DNA from: CAWEDP01 sp963807925
GTDB taxonomy: Bacteria; Acidobacteriota; Vicinamibacteria; Vicinamibacterales; CAVVIG01
NCBI GenBank assembly: GCA_963807925.1
Contig: CAWEDP010000002.1
Coordinates: forward strand, 3,162,001-3,226,000
DNA length: 64,000 bases
Reading direction: 5' to 3'
The notes beneath the pieces are model-generated. The model worked only from the letters and a program-made list of their open reading frames with translations, ran no database searches and was not told the origin of the DNA. Positions 1 through 8,752 of this stretch are shown here, in pieces (positions within the stretch are counted from its first letter, which is position 1; the number at the start of each line of letters is the position of its first letter). Made by a program: the position numbers and the translations under genes.

Positions 1-719
1 TCGTCGTCCGGCCTCAGCGCGATTGCCGCGTGCGTGCCGATGGCGTGGTACACGGTGGCGCGAATCAGGTTGAACGCGCCGATGCCCACATGACAGGAGC
101 TTCCCGGATCGCGGGCCTTCCAGGGCCGGGCGTAGACGGAGAAGAAGACGCCGAACGCGGCGACGAACGCTTTGAGCGCGACGCCGGGCACCCTTGCCTC
201 CGGCAGCGCCGCGAGGTGATCGATGCCGGCCTGCTGCACGAACGTCATGGCGCGCCGAAGCGTGGACGGCTCGAAGACGACGTCGGCATCCGTGAAGAGG
301 AGAAAGTCGCCGTGGGCCTCGGCCGCTCCGGCACGCTGCGCATGATTCTTCCCGAGCCATCCCTCGGGCAGGTCGGTGACGTGCAGGACGCGAAGCGCCT
401 GACGCCCACGCGCCAGACGATCCAGGATGGCGGCCGTGTCGTCGGTCGATCGGTCGTCGACGACGATGATCTCGAGGCGCGGACAGTCGAGCTGCAGAAG
501 GGAGGTCACCGCAGCCTCTAGCCCGCGGGCCTCGTTGCGCGCCGCAACCACAATCGACACCGCCGGCACCGTCGCGGCAGGCGCGAACTCCCCCACCCAC
601 CGCAGGCGCCGGCTGCCGATCAGCAGGTCCACGAACGCGGCAGCGAGCGCAATCGAGACGAACGCGGCCACCGCCAACAGCACGAGCTGCGACACCGGCT
701 GATCGAACACGGCGATCAC
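1..719 (-). CDS. family 2 glycosyltransferase, C-terminus beyond the window
   Basis: Membrane-anchored glycosyltransferase of the GT-A fold, expected to move a sugar from an NDP-sugar donor; the acceptor is unknown. The minus strand is open from the window edge to a GTG at 719. An in-frame TAA lies one codon upstream, so the start must be this GTG or the GTG nine bases later. About 239 residues are visible. A hydrophobic N-terminal segment (residues about 10-32) is followed by VSIVVAARNEA, IIVVDDRSTDD near residue 85 and the nucleotide/metal-binding LLFTDADVVFE near 143, then YARPWKARDP and GIGAFNLI. The order fits bacterial GT2 enzymes of the carotenoid/hopanoid-like type, but the substrate cannot be told. 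The 3' end, including any C-terminal membrane segments, is missing. Confidence 0.85.
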   Translation of the reverse strand, partial: MIAVFDQPVSQLVLLAVAAFVSIALAAAFVDLLIGSRRLRWVGEFAPAATVPAVSIVVAARNEARGLEAAVTSLLQLDCPRLEIIVVDDRSTDDTAAILDRLARGRQALRVLHVTDLPEGWLGKNHAQRAGAAEAHGDFLLFTDADVVFEPSTLRRAMTFVQQAGIDHLAALPEARVPGVALKAFVAAFGVFFSVYARPWKARDPGSSCHVGIGAFNLIRATVYHAIGTHAAIALRPDD

Positions 720-834
720 ACGTTATCACCCGCTCGCGCGCTCGCGCGCGAACCTCCGCCTGCGAGAGTCGCCGTGAACCGGCGTGGTACAATCCAACCC
801 GTCGCGAGGCGGATGCGTGTCCAGACACTCCAGC

Positions 835-1860
835 GTGAAACGCCTGCCCGTTGCAATCGCAGCGGTGCTGGGCCTCGCGGCCGCCGCATCGGCCCCCAGG
901 ACGCTCGACATCTACTTCATCGACGTGGAAGGCGGGCAGTCGACACTGATCGTGACGCCCGGCGGCCAGTCGATGCTGATCGACACCGGATACCCGGACC
1001 AGAACGGCCGCGACCCCGATCGGATCATGGCAGCCGTCCGTGATGCCGGTGTGTCGCGGATCGACTATCTCGTCATCACGCACTTCCACGAGGATCACGA
1101 CGGCGGCGCCGCCGAGCTCGCGCGCCGAATCCCCATCGACACCTTCGTCGACTACGGATCGCCCGTGCAGACCGAGCCCGAGGTGGTCGCGGCGTTCACG
1201 GCCTACGAGCGCGCGCGCCGGAACGGCAGGCATCTCGTCCCGGCGCCGGGCGACCGCCTGACGCTCGGTGGCGTCGAGGCGGACGTCGTGAGCGCCGGCG
1301 GATCGACGCTGTCACGGCCGCTCGACGGGGGCGGTCAGAGCAACGCGGCCTGCGCGGCCTATCGCCCGCGCGCCGACAACACCACCGAGAATCCGCGATC
1401 GCTCGGGGTGCTCGTCCGGTTCGGCACGTTCCGGTTTCTGGACCTGGGCGATCTCGTGTGGAACAAGCTGGGCGCTCTGGTCTGCCCCGACAATCTCATC
1501 GGCGAGGTCGACGCGTACCTGGTCGCGCACCACGGCAACGGCGACTCGAACGTGCCGGCCGTCCTGGCGGCGCTGCGGCCGCGCGTCGCGATCGTGGACA
1601 ACGGCGAGTACAAGGGAGGGGTCGCGTCGGCGCTGGCCACCCTGCGCCGCACACCGGGCCTCGAAGACGGCGTGTGGCAACTGCACCGATCCGGGAGCGA
1701 CGGCGCCGAGAATTTCCCGGACGCCTTCATCGCGAACCTGCGGGGAGACGCCGCCGATGGCGCCGCGTGGATCAAATTGAGCGCGACCGACGACGGTGGA
1801 TTCAGCGTGACGAACGGTCGGACGGGCTGGACGAAGCGGTACGAGGCCAGGCCTCGCTAG
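835..1860 (+). CDS. secreted metallo-beta-lactamase-fold hydrolase, ComEC-like
   Basis: Probable secreted metal-dependent hydrolase of the metallo-beta-lactamase superfamily, in the branch resembling the soluble domain of ComEC. GTG at 835 is chosen because it starts directly on a signal peptide (VKRLPVAIAAVLGLAAAASA). Upstream in-frame codons are arginine-rich and lack that character. The 341-residue product has IDYLVITHFHEDHDGG (HxHxDH zinc motif) and a later VAHHGNGDSN histidine motif. The early IDVEGGQSTLIVTPGG resembles the ComEC-type DVGQGDS segment. The substrate is unknown. It stands alone between the divergent glycosyltransferase and a convergent TonB-like gene. Confidence 0.8.
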   Translation: MKRLPVAIAAVLGLAAAASAPRTLDIYFIDVEGGQSTLIVTPGGQSMLIDTGYPDQNGRDPDRIMAAVRDAGVSRIDYLVITHFHEDHDGGAAELARRIPIDTFVDYGSPVQTEPEVVAAFTAYERARRNGRHLVPAPGDRLTLGGVEADVVSAGGSTLSRPLDGGGQSNAACAAYRPRADNTTENPRSLGVLVRFGTFRFLDLGDLVWNKLGALVCPDNLIGEVDAYLVAHHGNGDSNVPAVLAALRPRVAIVDNGEYKGGVASALATLRRTPGLEDGVWQLHRSGSDGAENFPDAFIANLRGDAADGAAWIKLSATDDGGFSVTNGRTGWTKRYEARPR

Positions 1861-1874
1861 GCGGGCGCGGGATC

Positions 1875-3188
1875 TCAGCGCACGGTGATGGCAATCACCT
1901 GCCGGTATCTGACCGCCGTCCCATCCTTGAGCGCCGGCCGAAACCGCCACGTTTTCGCGGCGCTGATGCTCTCGGTGACGGCGAGGGCGTCGCCGATGGT
2001 CGCCGGCATGCTCACCGCCTTCGCCGACTCCACTTCGCCACGCTCGTTCACGACGATTTCGATCGCCGCCAGATCGTCCCCTCGCCTGGTCGCCGGCATG
2101 TGCCACACCTGCTGCTGGTATTCGAGCTTCGGCGGCGTCACCTCACTGTCGTTGACAGTGTAGGTCGGCGGTTCGGCGAACCGATACTGCACCGGCGCAT
2201 CGGCGGCCGGGCTGGCGGGCTCCGGCGGTTCGGCTGCGTCGACGGCTGCAACGAGCGCGGTCGTCTGCCGCGCCGGCTCCGGGGGAGGCGCCAGACCGGC
2301 GGTCTCCGTGGGGGTCGCCGGGTGGCCCCGCACCACCAGTATCGGCCGAACCGGCGACGGAGACGGCGCAACCGCCGGCCGGACCGCCGCGGCGGTCGGG
2401 TCGCCTGGGGGCGGGACACTGGAAGGCCCTGGCTGGGTCGCGGGCTCATCAACCGTGGCCTCCACCGGGACGGGGGCAGCATGGTCCGGCCGTCTCAGCA
2501 CCAGCCAGGCGCTGAACCCGCCGACGACAATCGCCGCGCCCAGGAGGAGCGCGACCGCCGTGAATCGGCGGCTCGGCGCTCCACTCACGTCGTCCACCGA
2601 TGGCGAGACGCGAGCCGGGGCGCGCCCGACCGTCGGTGGTGCGACACGAGCCGGCTCTGAAGGGGCGGCGAGCGCGGGCCGGACAGCTGTGTCGGCGGCA
2701 CCACGCGCGACGCCGCGGACCCGCTGATACACCGCTTGAACGATCTCCTGCCGATGCGGTCGCTCGAACGGCTCCAGGGCGCGGGACAAGTCGTACAGCG
2801 AGCTGAATCCCGGCGGATCGCCCGTCGCGGTCGCGATCACCTCGTGGAACGTGGCGCGGCGGTGGAAGTCCGGCAGGAGCTGCGCAAACAGCTGCGCGAC
2901 CTGCGCGGTGACGCCCACCGTGGGTTGCGGGCCCGCGATGGTCATGACGTCGCCGCCGACGGCGAGATAGACGTTACCAGCCTCCAGCGTGACCGGCGTC
3001 GTCTCATCCGGCGTCTCGAGCACGACGCCGCACAGGCTCTGCACGATTGCGAGCGCTTCGTACCACTCGAACCGAACGTCCCGCGCGATCAACTGGCCAA
3101 TCGAAACCAGGGGAACGCTGGTCGGATCGACCGCGGTTGGCAAATCACGTGGTATCGCGTTCCGTAACATGAGGTCCAACCGAAGCAT
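1875..3188 (-). CDS. single-pass membrane protein with TonB-type C-terminal domain
   Basis: Likely envelope protein with a TonB-like energy-transduction domain. The 437-residue product has a soluble N-terminal region (about 30-200) containing LEAGNVYLAVGGDV. One transmembrane segment follows at about 209-232 (VALLLGAAIVVGGFSAWLVL), then a proline/alanine-rich linker (about 233-330). The C-terminal domain (about 350-437) carries VVNERGEVESAKAV and AAKTWRFRPALKDG, typical of TonB C-terminal repeats. The N-terminal region resembles the helical part of serine/threonine-kinase-associated proteins of acidobacteria, but no kinase motifs are visible. A second ATG lies at 3170. The partner receptor is unknown. 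Confidence 0.75.
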   Translation of the reverse strand: MLRLDLMLRNAIPRDLPTAVDPTSVPLVSIGQLIARDVRFEWYEALAIVQSLCGVVLETPDETTPVTLEAGNVYLAVGGDVMTIAGPQPTVGVTAQVAQLFAQLLPDFHRRATFHEVIATATGDPPGFSSLYDLSRALEPFERPHRQEIVQAVYQRVRGVARGAADTAVRPALAAPSEPARVAPPTVGRAPARVSPSVDDVSGAPSRRFTAVALLLGAAIVVGGFSAWLVLRRPDHAAPVPVEATVDEPATQPGPSSVPPPGDPTAAAVRPAVAPSPSPVRPILVVRGHPATPTETAGLAPPPEPARQTTALVAAVDAAEPPEPASPAADAPVQYRFAEPPTYTVNDSEVTPPKLEYQQQVWHMPATRRGDDLAAIEIVVNERGEVESAKAVSMPATIGDALAVTESISAAKTWRFRPALKDGTAVRYRQVIAITVR

Positions 3189-3218
3189 ACCTCCAAATCG
3201 TGTCGATGAGGTTGCCCT

Positions 3219-4418
3219 TCAGCGGACGCCCGCCTGACCCCGATCGACGCGTCTGCCGGCGACCAGGGTGGCGGTCTCGACCAGCTTCTGGCGCCCGGTG
3301 CGCTTCGCGTTCTCGTTGTCCACGAACTCGAACGTGCCCTCCTGCAGGCTGAACACGGCCACGTCGCCCGGCGCGCCCACGCCGAGCGTGCCGAGACCCT
3401 TGAACGCCGCGAAGATCCTCGCGGCGTTGACCGTGGCCCGGGCAATCACCTGGTCGAGGGGCATCCCGAGCAGCAGGAACTTGGACAGCACCGTCGGAAA
3501 ATCGAACACCCGGTCGGTGCGGCCGGCGTCGGTGAGATCCGACGAGATCGTGTCGGGCAGAAAGCCCTGTCGCATCGCCCGACCGGCGCTGTCCCACGTA
3601 ATGTGGCCGAGGCGGCCGTTGCCGATGTCGAACCAGACGCCGCGCCGCCTGGCCTCGAGGACCTCCGGCAGCAGCGCGCCGCGATCGTCCCAGATCCCGT
3701 GCGGCGGCGGCGAGTAGACGTGCGTGACGATGTCGCCCGGCTTGAGCAGGGCGAGGATCGCGGGCAGCGGCGACACGGTGTCGCCGATGTGCACCATCAC
3801 GGGCAGGCCGAACGCGCGCGCGACCGCCTGCGCCCGGCGGAGCGCTTCGAGATCGTGGTCGCCGGCAACCGTCCGCGACAGCCTCGCCTTGATGCCGACG
3901 ATCACGTCGCGATGACGGGCAATCGCGGCGCGCGCCGCGTCGACATCGGCGTGGTCGATGTCCAGCAATTCCCCGTCGCCGAGGACGCCGGGGCGCGCGA
4001 TGTTCAGGAGGATGCGCATGCGCCCGCGCGCGGCTGCCGCGATCCGCGCGACGTCGTCGATGGCGTCGGCGCCCGCCGATCCGGCATCGACAAACGAGGT
4101 CACGCCGGTCGCGAGGCAGGTCGAGGGGATGTCGGCGCTGCGCGCGTGAAGATGGATGTCGATCAGCCCGGGCACGACGATCCTGCCGGCGGCGTCGATG
4201 ACGTCTGCGGCGTCGGACGCGGCGAGCCCCGGTCGAACGGCGGCAATCCTCCCGCCCGCCAGCCCGACGTCCATCACGCGATCGAGCCGGCGCGACGGAT
4301 CGATCACCCGCCCCCCGGCGATCAGCACGTCGAACCTCGCCGCACCGGCCGATTGCGGGGCCGTCAGCGCCGCGGCGCCGGCCGCCATCGTCTTCAGGAA
4401 ATCGCGTCGCGTCCGCAT
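3219..4418 (-). CDS. Tat-exported amidohydrolase family protein
   Basis: Putative metal-dependent amidohydrolase (TIM-barrel, dihydroorotase/deacetylase-like), probably exported folded. The N-terminus MRTRRDFLKTMAAGAAALTA is a clear twin-arginine signal. The mature part has GRIVVPGLIDIHLHARSAD with the HxH metal motif at about residues 88-90, LPVMVHIGDT, IVTHVYSPP, and a late DLTDAGR aspartate. The C-terminus has the urease-type LGTLGVGAPGDVAVFSL segment. Length (399 residues) is normal. The substrate (cyclic amide, N-acyl amino acid or peptide) cannot be inferred. It sits 70 bp downstream of the carboxymuconolactone decarboxylase-like gene and may be co-transcribed. Confidence 0.83.
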   Translation of the reverse strand: MRTRRDFLKTMAAGAAALTAPQSAGAARFDVLIAGGRVIDPSRRLDRVMDVGLAGGRIAAVRPGLAASDAADVIDAAGRIVVPGLIDIHLHARSADIPSTCLATGVTSFVDAGSAGADAIDDVARIAAAARGRMRILLNIARPGVLGDGELLDIDHADVDAARAAIARHRDVIVGIKARLSRTVAGDHDLEALRRAQAVARAFGLPVMVHIGDTVSPLPAILALLKPGDIVTHVYSPPPHGIWDDRGALLPEVLEARRRGVWFDIGNGRLGHITWDSAGRAMRQGFLPDTISSDLTDAGRTDRVFDFPTVLSKFLLLGMPLDQVIARATVNAARIFAAFKGLGTLGVGAPGDVAVFSLQEGTFEFVDNENAKRTGRQKLVETATLVAGRRVDRGQAGVR

Positions 4419-4488
4419 GCGGCCGATTATACCGCCCGGAACCGCCTCGAGCCGGTCGCCCAGCCGCCCGGGACCGGGTGTCCGTGTC

Positions 4489-5238
4489 CTAATTGAGCGG
4501 CTTGAGCTCGGGCTCCACGCCGGCGGGGAGTGGGAATCGATCGACGACCATCATCATCGCCACCACTTGATACGCGCCCAGCGTGCCGACGAGGTCGACG
4601 ATGCCGCGGTCGCCGCCAAGGACGGTCCGTGCCGCCTGGAAAGTGGTGTCAGAGACCTGCCTGGTGGCGAGGAGCTCGCTGCAGAAATTGTAGACGGCCT
4701 CTTCGTCGGTCCTCATGGCGATCGGCCGGCGGCCGTCGCGAATGGCTTCGACCACGCCCGGATGGAGTCCCGCGCTGACGGCCGCGCGACGATGCACGTA
4801 CCAGGCGTACTGCGCGGTCCAGGCGCGCGCCCCCATGATGATGGCGAGCTCGGACAGCCGCGGCGGGACACTGGAATACCCGGTCCGACCGGCAAAGCGC
4901 GCGTACGCGATCGTCTTCTGCATCAAATCGGCGAAGGTCGGGCTCGAGATCATCACGCCGAGCGATCCGTCGATGCCTCGTCTCGGGCCCCCGAGGACGC
5001 TCCGGACAAACGCCTTCTGCTCGTCGGTCAACTCGTCGTACGTGGCCGGACGCGCGAGACGTCCGCCGCCGAGTCCCGCCACCGCGCGGCGCATCTCCTC
5101 GATCGTCGGCGACGAGGAGGGTGCCCCGGAAGGCCCCGCGCCGCCAGTGGCCGGCGCCGGCGCCTGCGCCGCCAGCAGACCGGCCACCGCCCCGGCGCCC
5201 GTCACGATGGCCGCCGCCGCGAGAAGCCTCAATCGCAT
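4489..5238 (-). CDS. secreted carboxymuconolactone decarboxylase-like protein
   Basis: Alpha-helical protein of the carboxymuconolactone decarboxylase/AhpD superfamily, 249 residues including a signal-like N-terminus (residues 1-28, ending in AGLLAAQAP). The family core shows LSELAIIMGARAWTAQYAWY followed by VHRRAAVSAGLHPGVVEAIRDG. No AhpD-type CxxC is present, so peroxiredoxin-reductase activity is not supported; lactone or hydroperoxide chemistry is possible. It lies 13 bp downstream of the DLSG-motif gene, which suggests one transcript. Confidence 0.78.
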   Translation of the reverse strand: MRLRLLAAAAIVTGAGAVAGLLAAQAPAPATGGAGPSGAPSSSPTIEEMRRAVAGLGGGRLARPATYDELTDEQKAFVRSVLGGPRRGIDGSLGVMISSPTFADLMQKTIAYARFAGRTGYSSVPPRLSELAIIMGARAWTAQYAWYVHRRAAVSAGLHPGVVEAIRDGRRPIAMRTDEEAVYNFCSELLATRQVSDTTFQAARTVLGGDRGIVDLVGTLGAYQVVAMMMVVDRFPLPAGVEPELKPLN

Positions 5239-5251
5239 GGGGATCTCGCGT

Positions 5252-6100
5252 CTACTTCTTCCCGTAGTTGACCTTCGCCGCCCCTTGCATCAGCGTCGCC
5301 GTCTCGACGCCCGAGCAGCCGACTTCCATGATCTGATCGAAGGGCGCGAGCCGCAGTGTCTGCTTCGGCACCAGCCACGGACCCGTCAGCACCTTCGGAT
5401 CCTCGATCGTCGCCTCGACTTCGAGGGTGTTCGCATCGAGGCGCCGATAGCGCTCGACGATGTGGAGCGCATCGGAGTGAAACGACACGACGCCTTCGGC
5501 GTGCATCCAGTTGGAGTCGGCGAAGTTCGTGGTGTCGACGACCAGCGTGTCGCCCTCCCAGCGCCCGACCGAATCCCCGCGCCACGACGGCGCGACATCG
5601 TCGCGATGCCCGCGACCGTCGGTCGGGACGATCTTGAAGCCGTGATACGTCTCGGTCAGCATCACCACGAACTTCGGCGTCTGGACGATCTGGCCGACGA
5701 AGCCCTGCCCGTACAAGCTCACGTTCAGCGTACCGAACGCGACAGGGACGCAGCGCAGCGCCGGATCGTCCTTGTCGCCGAGCGTCCGGGCCTTGGCTTT
5801 CGCCGCATCGTTGTACAGGTTTGCGAACGCTGCGCGGATCCCGCCGTTGGTGCGCCGTGGTACCGCCGGGGCCGCCGCCGGCGGAGACGCCGGAGGCGTG
5901 TCGGCGAGCGGACGCAGCGGGACGTCGGTGCCGGGCCACCAGACGCCGGAGAGATCCGGATGTCCGTCCGCGGTGCGCGGGGCCGGGCCGGCGGGCTGTG
6001 CCGGTGCTCCGCCACGCTGGGCCGCGACATGGATCGTCAACGCAACCAGGACGCCGAGGATCGCCGCCGGCGCGACCGACCCGAACACTGCGCGTTTCAT
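5252..6100 (-). CDS. secreted DLSG-motif protein of unknown function
   Basis: One of four paralogs in the window that share a lipoprotein-like or secreted N-terminus, a T-A-D-G-x-P-D-L-S-G-x-W motif and a central W-x-G-D-T-L-V-V-x-T block. Here these are TADGHPDLSGVWW and GRWEGDTLVVDTTNF. The 282-residue product has a signal peptide (MKRAVFGSVAPAAILGVLVA). A good ribosome binding site (AGGAG) precedes the ATG. The C-terminus has GCSGVET where other copies have a YxCxENN-type ending. No catalytic role is known to me. It is transcribed after the DUF6152-like gene at 6215-6622 and before the carboxymuconolactone decarboxylase-like gene. Confidence 0.78.
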   Translation of the reverse strand: MKRAVFGSVAPAAILGVLVALTIHVAAQRGGAPAQPAGPAPRTADGHPDLSGVWWPGTDVPLRPLADTPPASPPAAAPAVPRRTNGGIRAAFANLYNDAAKAKARTLGDKDDPALRCVPVAFGTLNVSLYGQGFVGQIVQTPKFVVMLTETYHGFKIVPTDGRGHRDDVAPSWRGDSVGRWEGDTLVVDTTNFADSNWMHAEGVVSFHSDALHIVERYRRLDANTLEVEATIEDPKVLTGPWLVPKQTLRLAPFDQIMEVGCSGVETATLMQGAAKVNYGKK

Positions 6101-6214
6101 GTGCGATCTCCTGAAAGAGGCGTGAATTCCGGCCGGAGCCTGCCGGCCTCTGCACCCTGCTCGACGCGGATCGCTGTCCGAACGCCCCCGAGGTGGAGCC
6201 TGGCGCGTCGCGAT

Positions 6215-6622
6215 TCAGCGTCCCCCGGGCCCGACTGCCGGACCGACCGCGAACGCGCGTCCGTCCGCGAGCACGAGCTCCCGCGCGGCGCCGGCGTTCT
6301 GCGACAGGTCCCGGGCGCGGAATCCCTTGATCGTCACCTCGTCGCCAGCCTTGACGAACCCTGGTTTGACGCCGCTCCGGATGAGCGAAGTCGGCGTGCT
6401 CGCCTCGAACGCCCAGCGCTCGACCTTGCCGCTGGCGTCCTTCACGTCGAGGAAGAACCAGGAATGGGGATTTTCGAGCCGCACTTCCGCGACGATGCCC
6501 TTGACAGTAATCGGCTGACTGGCATCGAACGCCGCGGCGAAGGAATGATGCGCGAGTGCCGGAATCGCCGACGCGAGCAAGCCGACCGCCGTCGCGACGA
6601 GGCGGAACGAACAGCGAGTCAT
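6215..6622 (-). CDS. secreted DUF6152-like protein
   Basis: Small secreted protein of 135 residues. ATG 6622 is preferred over upstream codons because it has a strong AGGAGGAGG ribosome binding site and starts a signal peptide ending in AIPALAHHSF. The mature part opens with HHSFAAAFDASQPITVKGIV followed by ENPHSWFFLDV, the hallmark of the family I recall as DUF6152 (name from memory). An OB-like beta fold is plausible. Function is unknown. It is mirrored by the same-length paralog at 7677-8084 across a divergent promoter region, each beside a DLSG-motif gene. Confidence 0.78.
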   Translation of the reverse strand: MTRCSFRLVATAVGLLASAIPALAHHSFAAAFDASQPITVKGIVAEVRLENPHSWFFLDVKDASGKVERWAFEASTPTSLIRSGVKPGFVKAGDEVTIKGFRARDLSQNAGAARELVLADGRAFAVGPAVGPGGR

Positions 6623-6738
6623 AGGGCACCTCCTCCTGGAGGAACGACCAAGTCTGCTGACCGGGATTATAGCGAGTTTGCTATTGCCCGTGAGGGCGGC
6701 GCCTCGTAGACTAGCCGCGGAATTCAAGGAGACTCGCC

Positions 6739-7620
6739 GTGAGCACCCGGTTCACCTCGATCGCGATGGCGGCCATCGTCCTGGCGGCGTTGGCCCTGGC
6801 GGCCGCCCCCACGTCGGCCCAGCGGGGACAGCGGGGACAGGCGGCGGCGCCGCCGGCCGCCGGTCCGACACCGCGGCTGCCCAACGGGAAGCCCGACCTC
6901 AGCGGCCACTGGGCCAATCCCTACACGCCGAACATGGCGGGCCGCGGCCTGGTCGATCCCAAGACGCGGCAGCCGCTCGCCTTCGCGCGCCAGGGCGAAC
7001 CGCTGCCCGACGCGGCGCCCAACGCCACCGGCACGGCCACGCGGACGTTCGATCTGCCGTACACCGAGTGGGGTCTGAAGAAGTGGAAAGAGTACGACCC
7101 GGTCAAGAACGGCGACTATGCGGGCAGCTGCCTGCCTTTCGGGATGTCGCGGAGCATCAATTCACCGCACGGCGTGCAGATCATCCAGAACAACGACGCC
7201 GTCGCGCTCCTGTGGGAGCAGAACACCTGGTTCCACTGGGTGCCGACCAACGGGATGAAATGGCCCGAGGATCTCCCGCCCAGCTGGAACGGCGTGTCGA
7301 CCGGACGCTGGGAAGGCGACACGCTGGTCGTCGAGACCTCCGGGTTCAACGGCTACACACGGCTGGACACGACGGGGCATCCGCACAGCAAGGAGTTGAA
7401 GATGATCAACACCTTCCTGCGGACCGACTCGCGGACCATCCAGCATACGGTCACCATTCACGATCCGAAGGCCTATACGCAGGACTGGATGAACGTCCGC
7501 ACCTGGAGAATCAAGGACTATCCAGACGTCATCATGGAATACTCGTGCGAAGAGAACAACCTCCAGAACCTGTTCAGCGGCGCGATCAAGCCGTGGAAGG
7601 TTCCGGAGAACGAGGACTGA
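6739..7620 (+). CDS. secreted DLSG-motif protein of unknown function
   Basis: Second paralog of the DLSG family, 293 residues, starting at GTG 6739 after an AAGGAG ribosome binding site. The signal peptide ends near AAAPTSAQRG. Family motifs are LPNGKPDLSGHWANPY, GRWEGDTLVVETSGFNGY and the C-terminal IMEYSCEENN block. SCLPFGMSRS with a cysteine in the middle is also shared with the copy at 23499. It is followed 56 bp later by a DUF6152-like gene and is divergent from the other DLSG/DUF6152 pair. No enzymatic function is assigned. Confidence 0.8.
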   Translation: MSTRFTSIAMAAIVLAALALAAAPTSAQRGQRGQAAAPPAAGPTPRLPNGKPDLSGHWANPYTPNMAGRGLVDPKTRQPLAFARQGEPLPDAAPNATGTATRTFDLPYTEWGLKKWKEYDPVKNGDYAGSCLPFGMSRSINSPHGVQIIQNNDAVALLWEQNTWFHWVPTNGMKWPEDLPPSWNGVSTGRWEGDTLVVETSGFNGYTRLDTTGHPHSKELKMINTFLRTDSRTIQHTVTIHDPKAYTQDWMNVRTWRIKDYPDVIMEYSCEENNLQNLFSGAIKPWKVPENED

Positions 7621-7676
7621 ACGGCATCGCAATCTGCCGCGTCGCGCCGATGTCGTCGCGGCAGGAGGAGGACCGA

Positions 7677-8084
7677 ATGGCACGCACTAGGTCAATCGCA
7701 GGGTTGGCCGCCGCCGTGGTGCTGGCGGCGACGCTGCCGCTGGCCGCACACCACGCGGTGACGGCGGAGTTCGATCAGAACAAGCCGATCACGTTCACGG
7801 GCACCATCAAGGTGGTCGAGTGGATGAACCCCCACATCTACACGCAGGTCGAGGTGAAGCAAGCCGACGGCCGCACGGTCGTGTACCGCGTGGAAGGCGG
7901 GCCGCCCAACTCGCTGTTCCGGCAGGGCTGGCGCAAAGACAGCCTCAAGGTCGGCGAAGTCGTCACCGTCACCGGAATCAGGGCCAAGAGCGACACGTCG
8001 ATGAACGTCGGACAAGCGACGATCACGACCGCCGACGGCCGCAAGATGTACGGCACCGGCGGCAACCGCGGCGAGCGGCCGTAG
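7677..8084 (+). CDS. secreted DUF6152-like protein
   Basis: Same family and same length (135 residues) as the product of 6215-6622. The start is ATG 7677, preceded by GCAGGAGGAGG. The open frame continues far upstream, but that part is antiparallel shadow of the DLSG gene and lacks a signal peptide. Signal peptide ends in LPLAAHHAV. Core motifs are AEFDQNKPITFTGTIKVVEW and MNPHIYTQVEV. Likely co-transcribed with the DLSG gene upstream. Function unknown. Confidence 0.8.
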   Translation: MARTRSIAGLAAAVVLAATLPLAAHHAVTAEFDQNKPITFTGTIKVVEWMNPHIYTQVEVKQADGRTVVYRVEGGPPNSLFRQGWRKDSLKVGEVVTVTGIRAKSDTSMNVGQATITTADGRKMYGTGGNRGERP

Positions 8085-8107
8085 GCCGATTGCGGCGGGG
8101 GCGCCGG

Positions 8108-8728
8108 CTAATACGATCGAAACGTCAGGTTGAAGCGGCCGGACATCCCGAGCGCGGGCGGCGCGGTCCCGGGCAGAATGCACGAGACGCCGTGATACCG
8201 GAGCCGCGCGGGGCCGCCGAACACGAACCCGTCGCCCGACTCGAGGCGGATGCGCGAGACCGGATCGCGGCGCCGCGTCCCCCCGAAGTGGAACAGTGCC
8301 GCGTCGCCCACCGACAGCGAGACGATCGGAAGACCGGCCGCCAGTGACTCGGCGCTCTCGTCCCTGTCCTGGTGCAGTCCCATCCGGGCGTCGGCATCGT
8401 AGTAGTTCAGGATGCAGAGATCCGCGTCGAGCCTCATGCCGACCGCCGCCGCGACGTCGGCGGCCAGCCGGCGCAGGTCGTCCGGCAACGGCGGCGCCGG
8501 CTTGCCGTCGAAGTCGGCTCGCGTCGGCTCGTACGCGTAGGTCCGGCCGTTCCAGTGACGCCCCAGACACAGCATGCGCACGTGCATCTTGCCGCCGCCG
8601 CGCACGACCGGCACGTACGCCGGCGCGTCGCCGTCCACCAGCGCCCGACACCGGCACGCCAGGGCACGCTGTCGATCGAGCGTGAGGTAGCGCGGAAGAT
8701 GGAACGCGCCGGGCCCGATTTCGACCAC
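8108..8728 (-). CDS. alkB: AlkB-like 2-oxoglutarate/Fe(II) dioxygenase
   Basis: Predicted DNA/RNA alkylation-repair dioxygenase that oxidatively removes N-methyl lesions. GTG 8728 gives 206 residues, the usual AlkB length. The frame is open further upstream, but only as the antisense of the HupE-like gene. The iron ligands are visible in MGLHQDRDE (H and D about 118-120) and LRYHGVSCILPG (second H about 179). Two arginines for 2-oxoglutarate and substrate are in GRFNLTFRSY at the C-terminus. LCILNYYDADARMG matches the family nucleotide-recognition lid. It is divergent from the next gene with about 24 bp between starts. Confidence 0.85.
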   Translation of the reverse strand: MVEIGPGAFHLPRYLTLDRQRALACRCRALVDGDAPAYVPVVRGGGKMHVRMLCLGRHWNGRTYAYEPTRADFDGKPAPPLPDDLRRLAADVAAAVGMRLDADLCILNYYDADARMGLHQDRDESAESLAAGLPIVSLSVGDAALFHFGGTRRRDPVSRIRLESGDGFVFGGPARLRYHGVSCILPGTAPPALGMSGRFNLTFRSY

Positions 8729-8752
8729 GGTCGTACGATACCATCTGGCGTT

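Noticed and set aside
6678..7676. Open frame in phase upstream of the second DUF6152-like gene
   Set aside because: It overlaps the DLSG gene in another frame; the signal peptide and strong ribosome binding site mark 7677 as the start.
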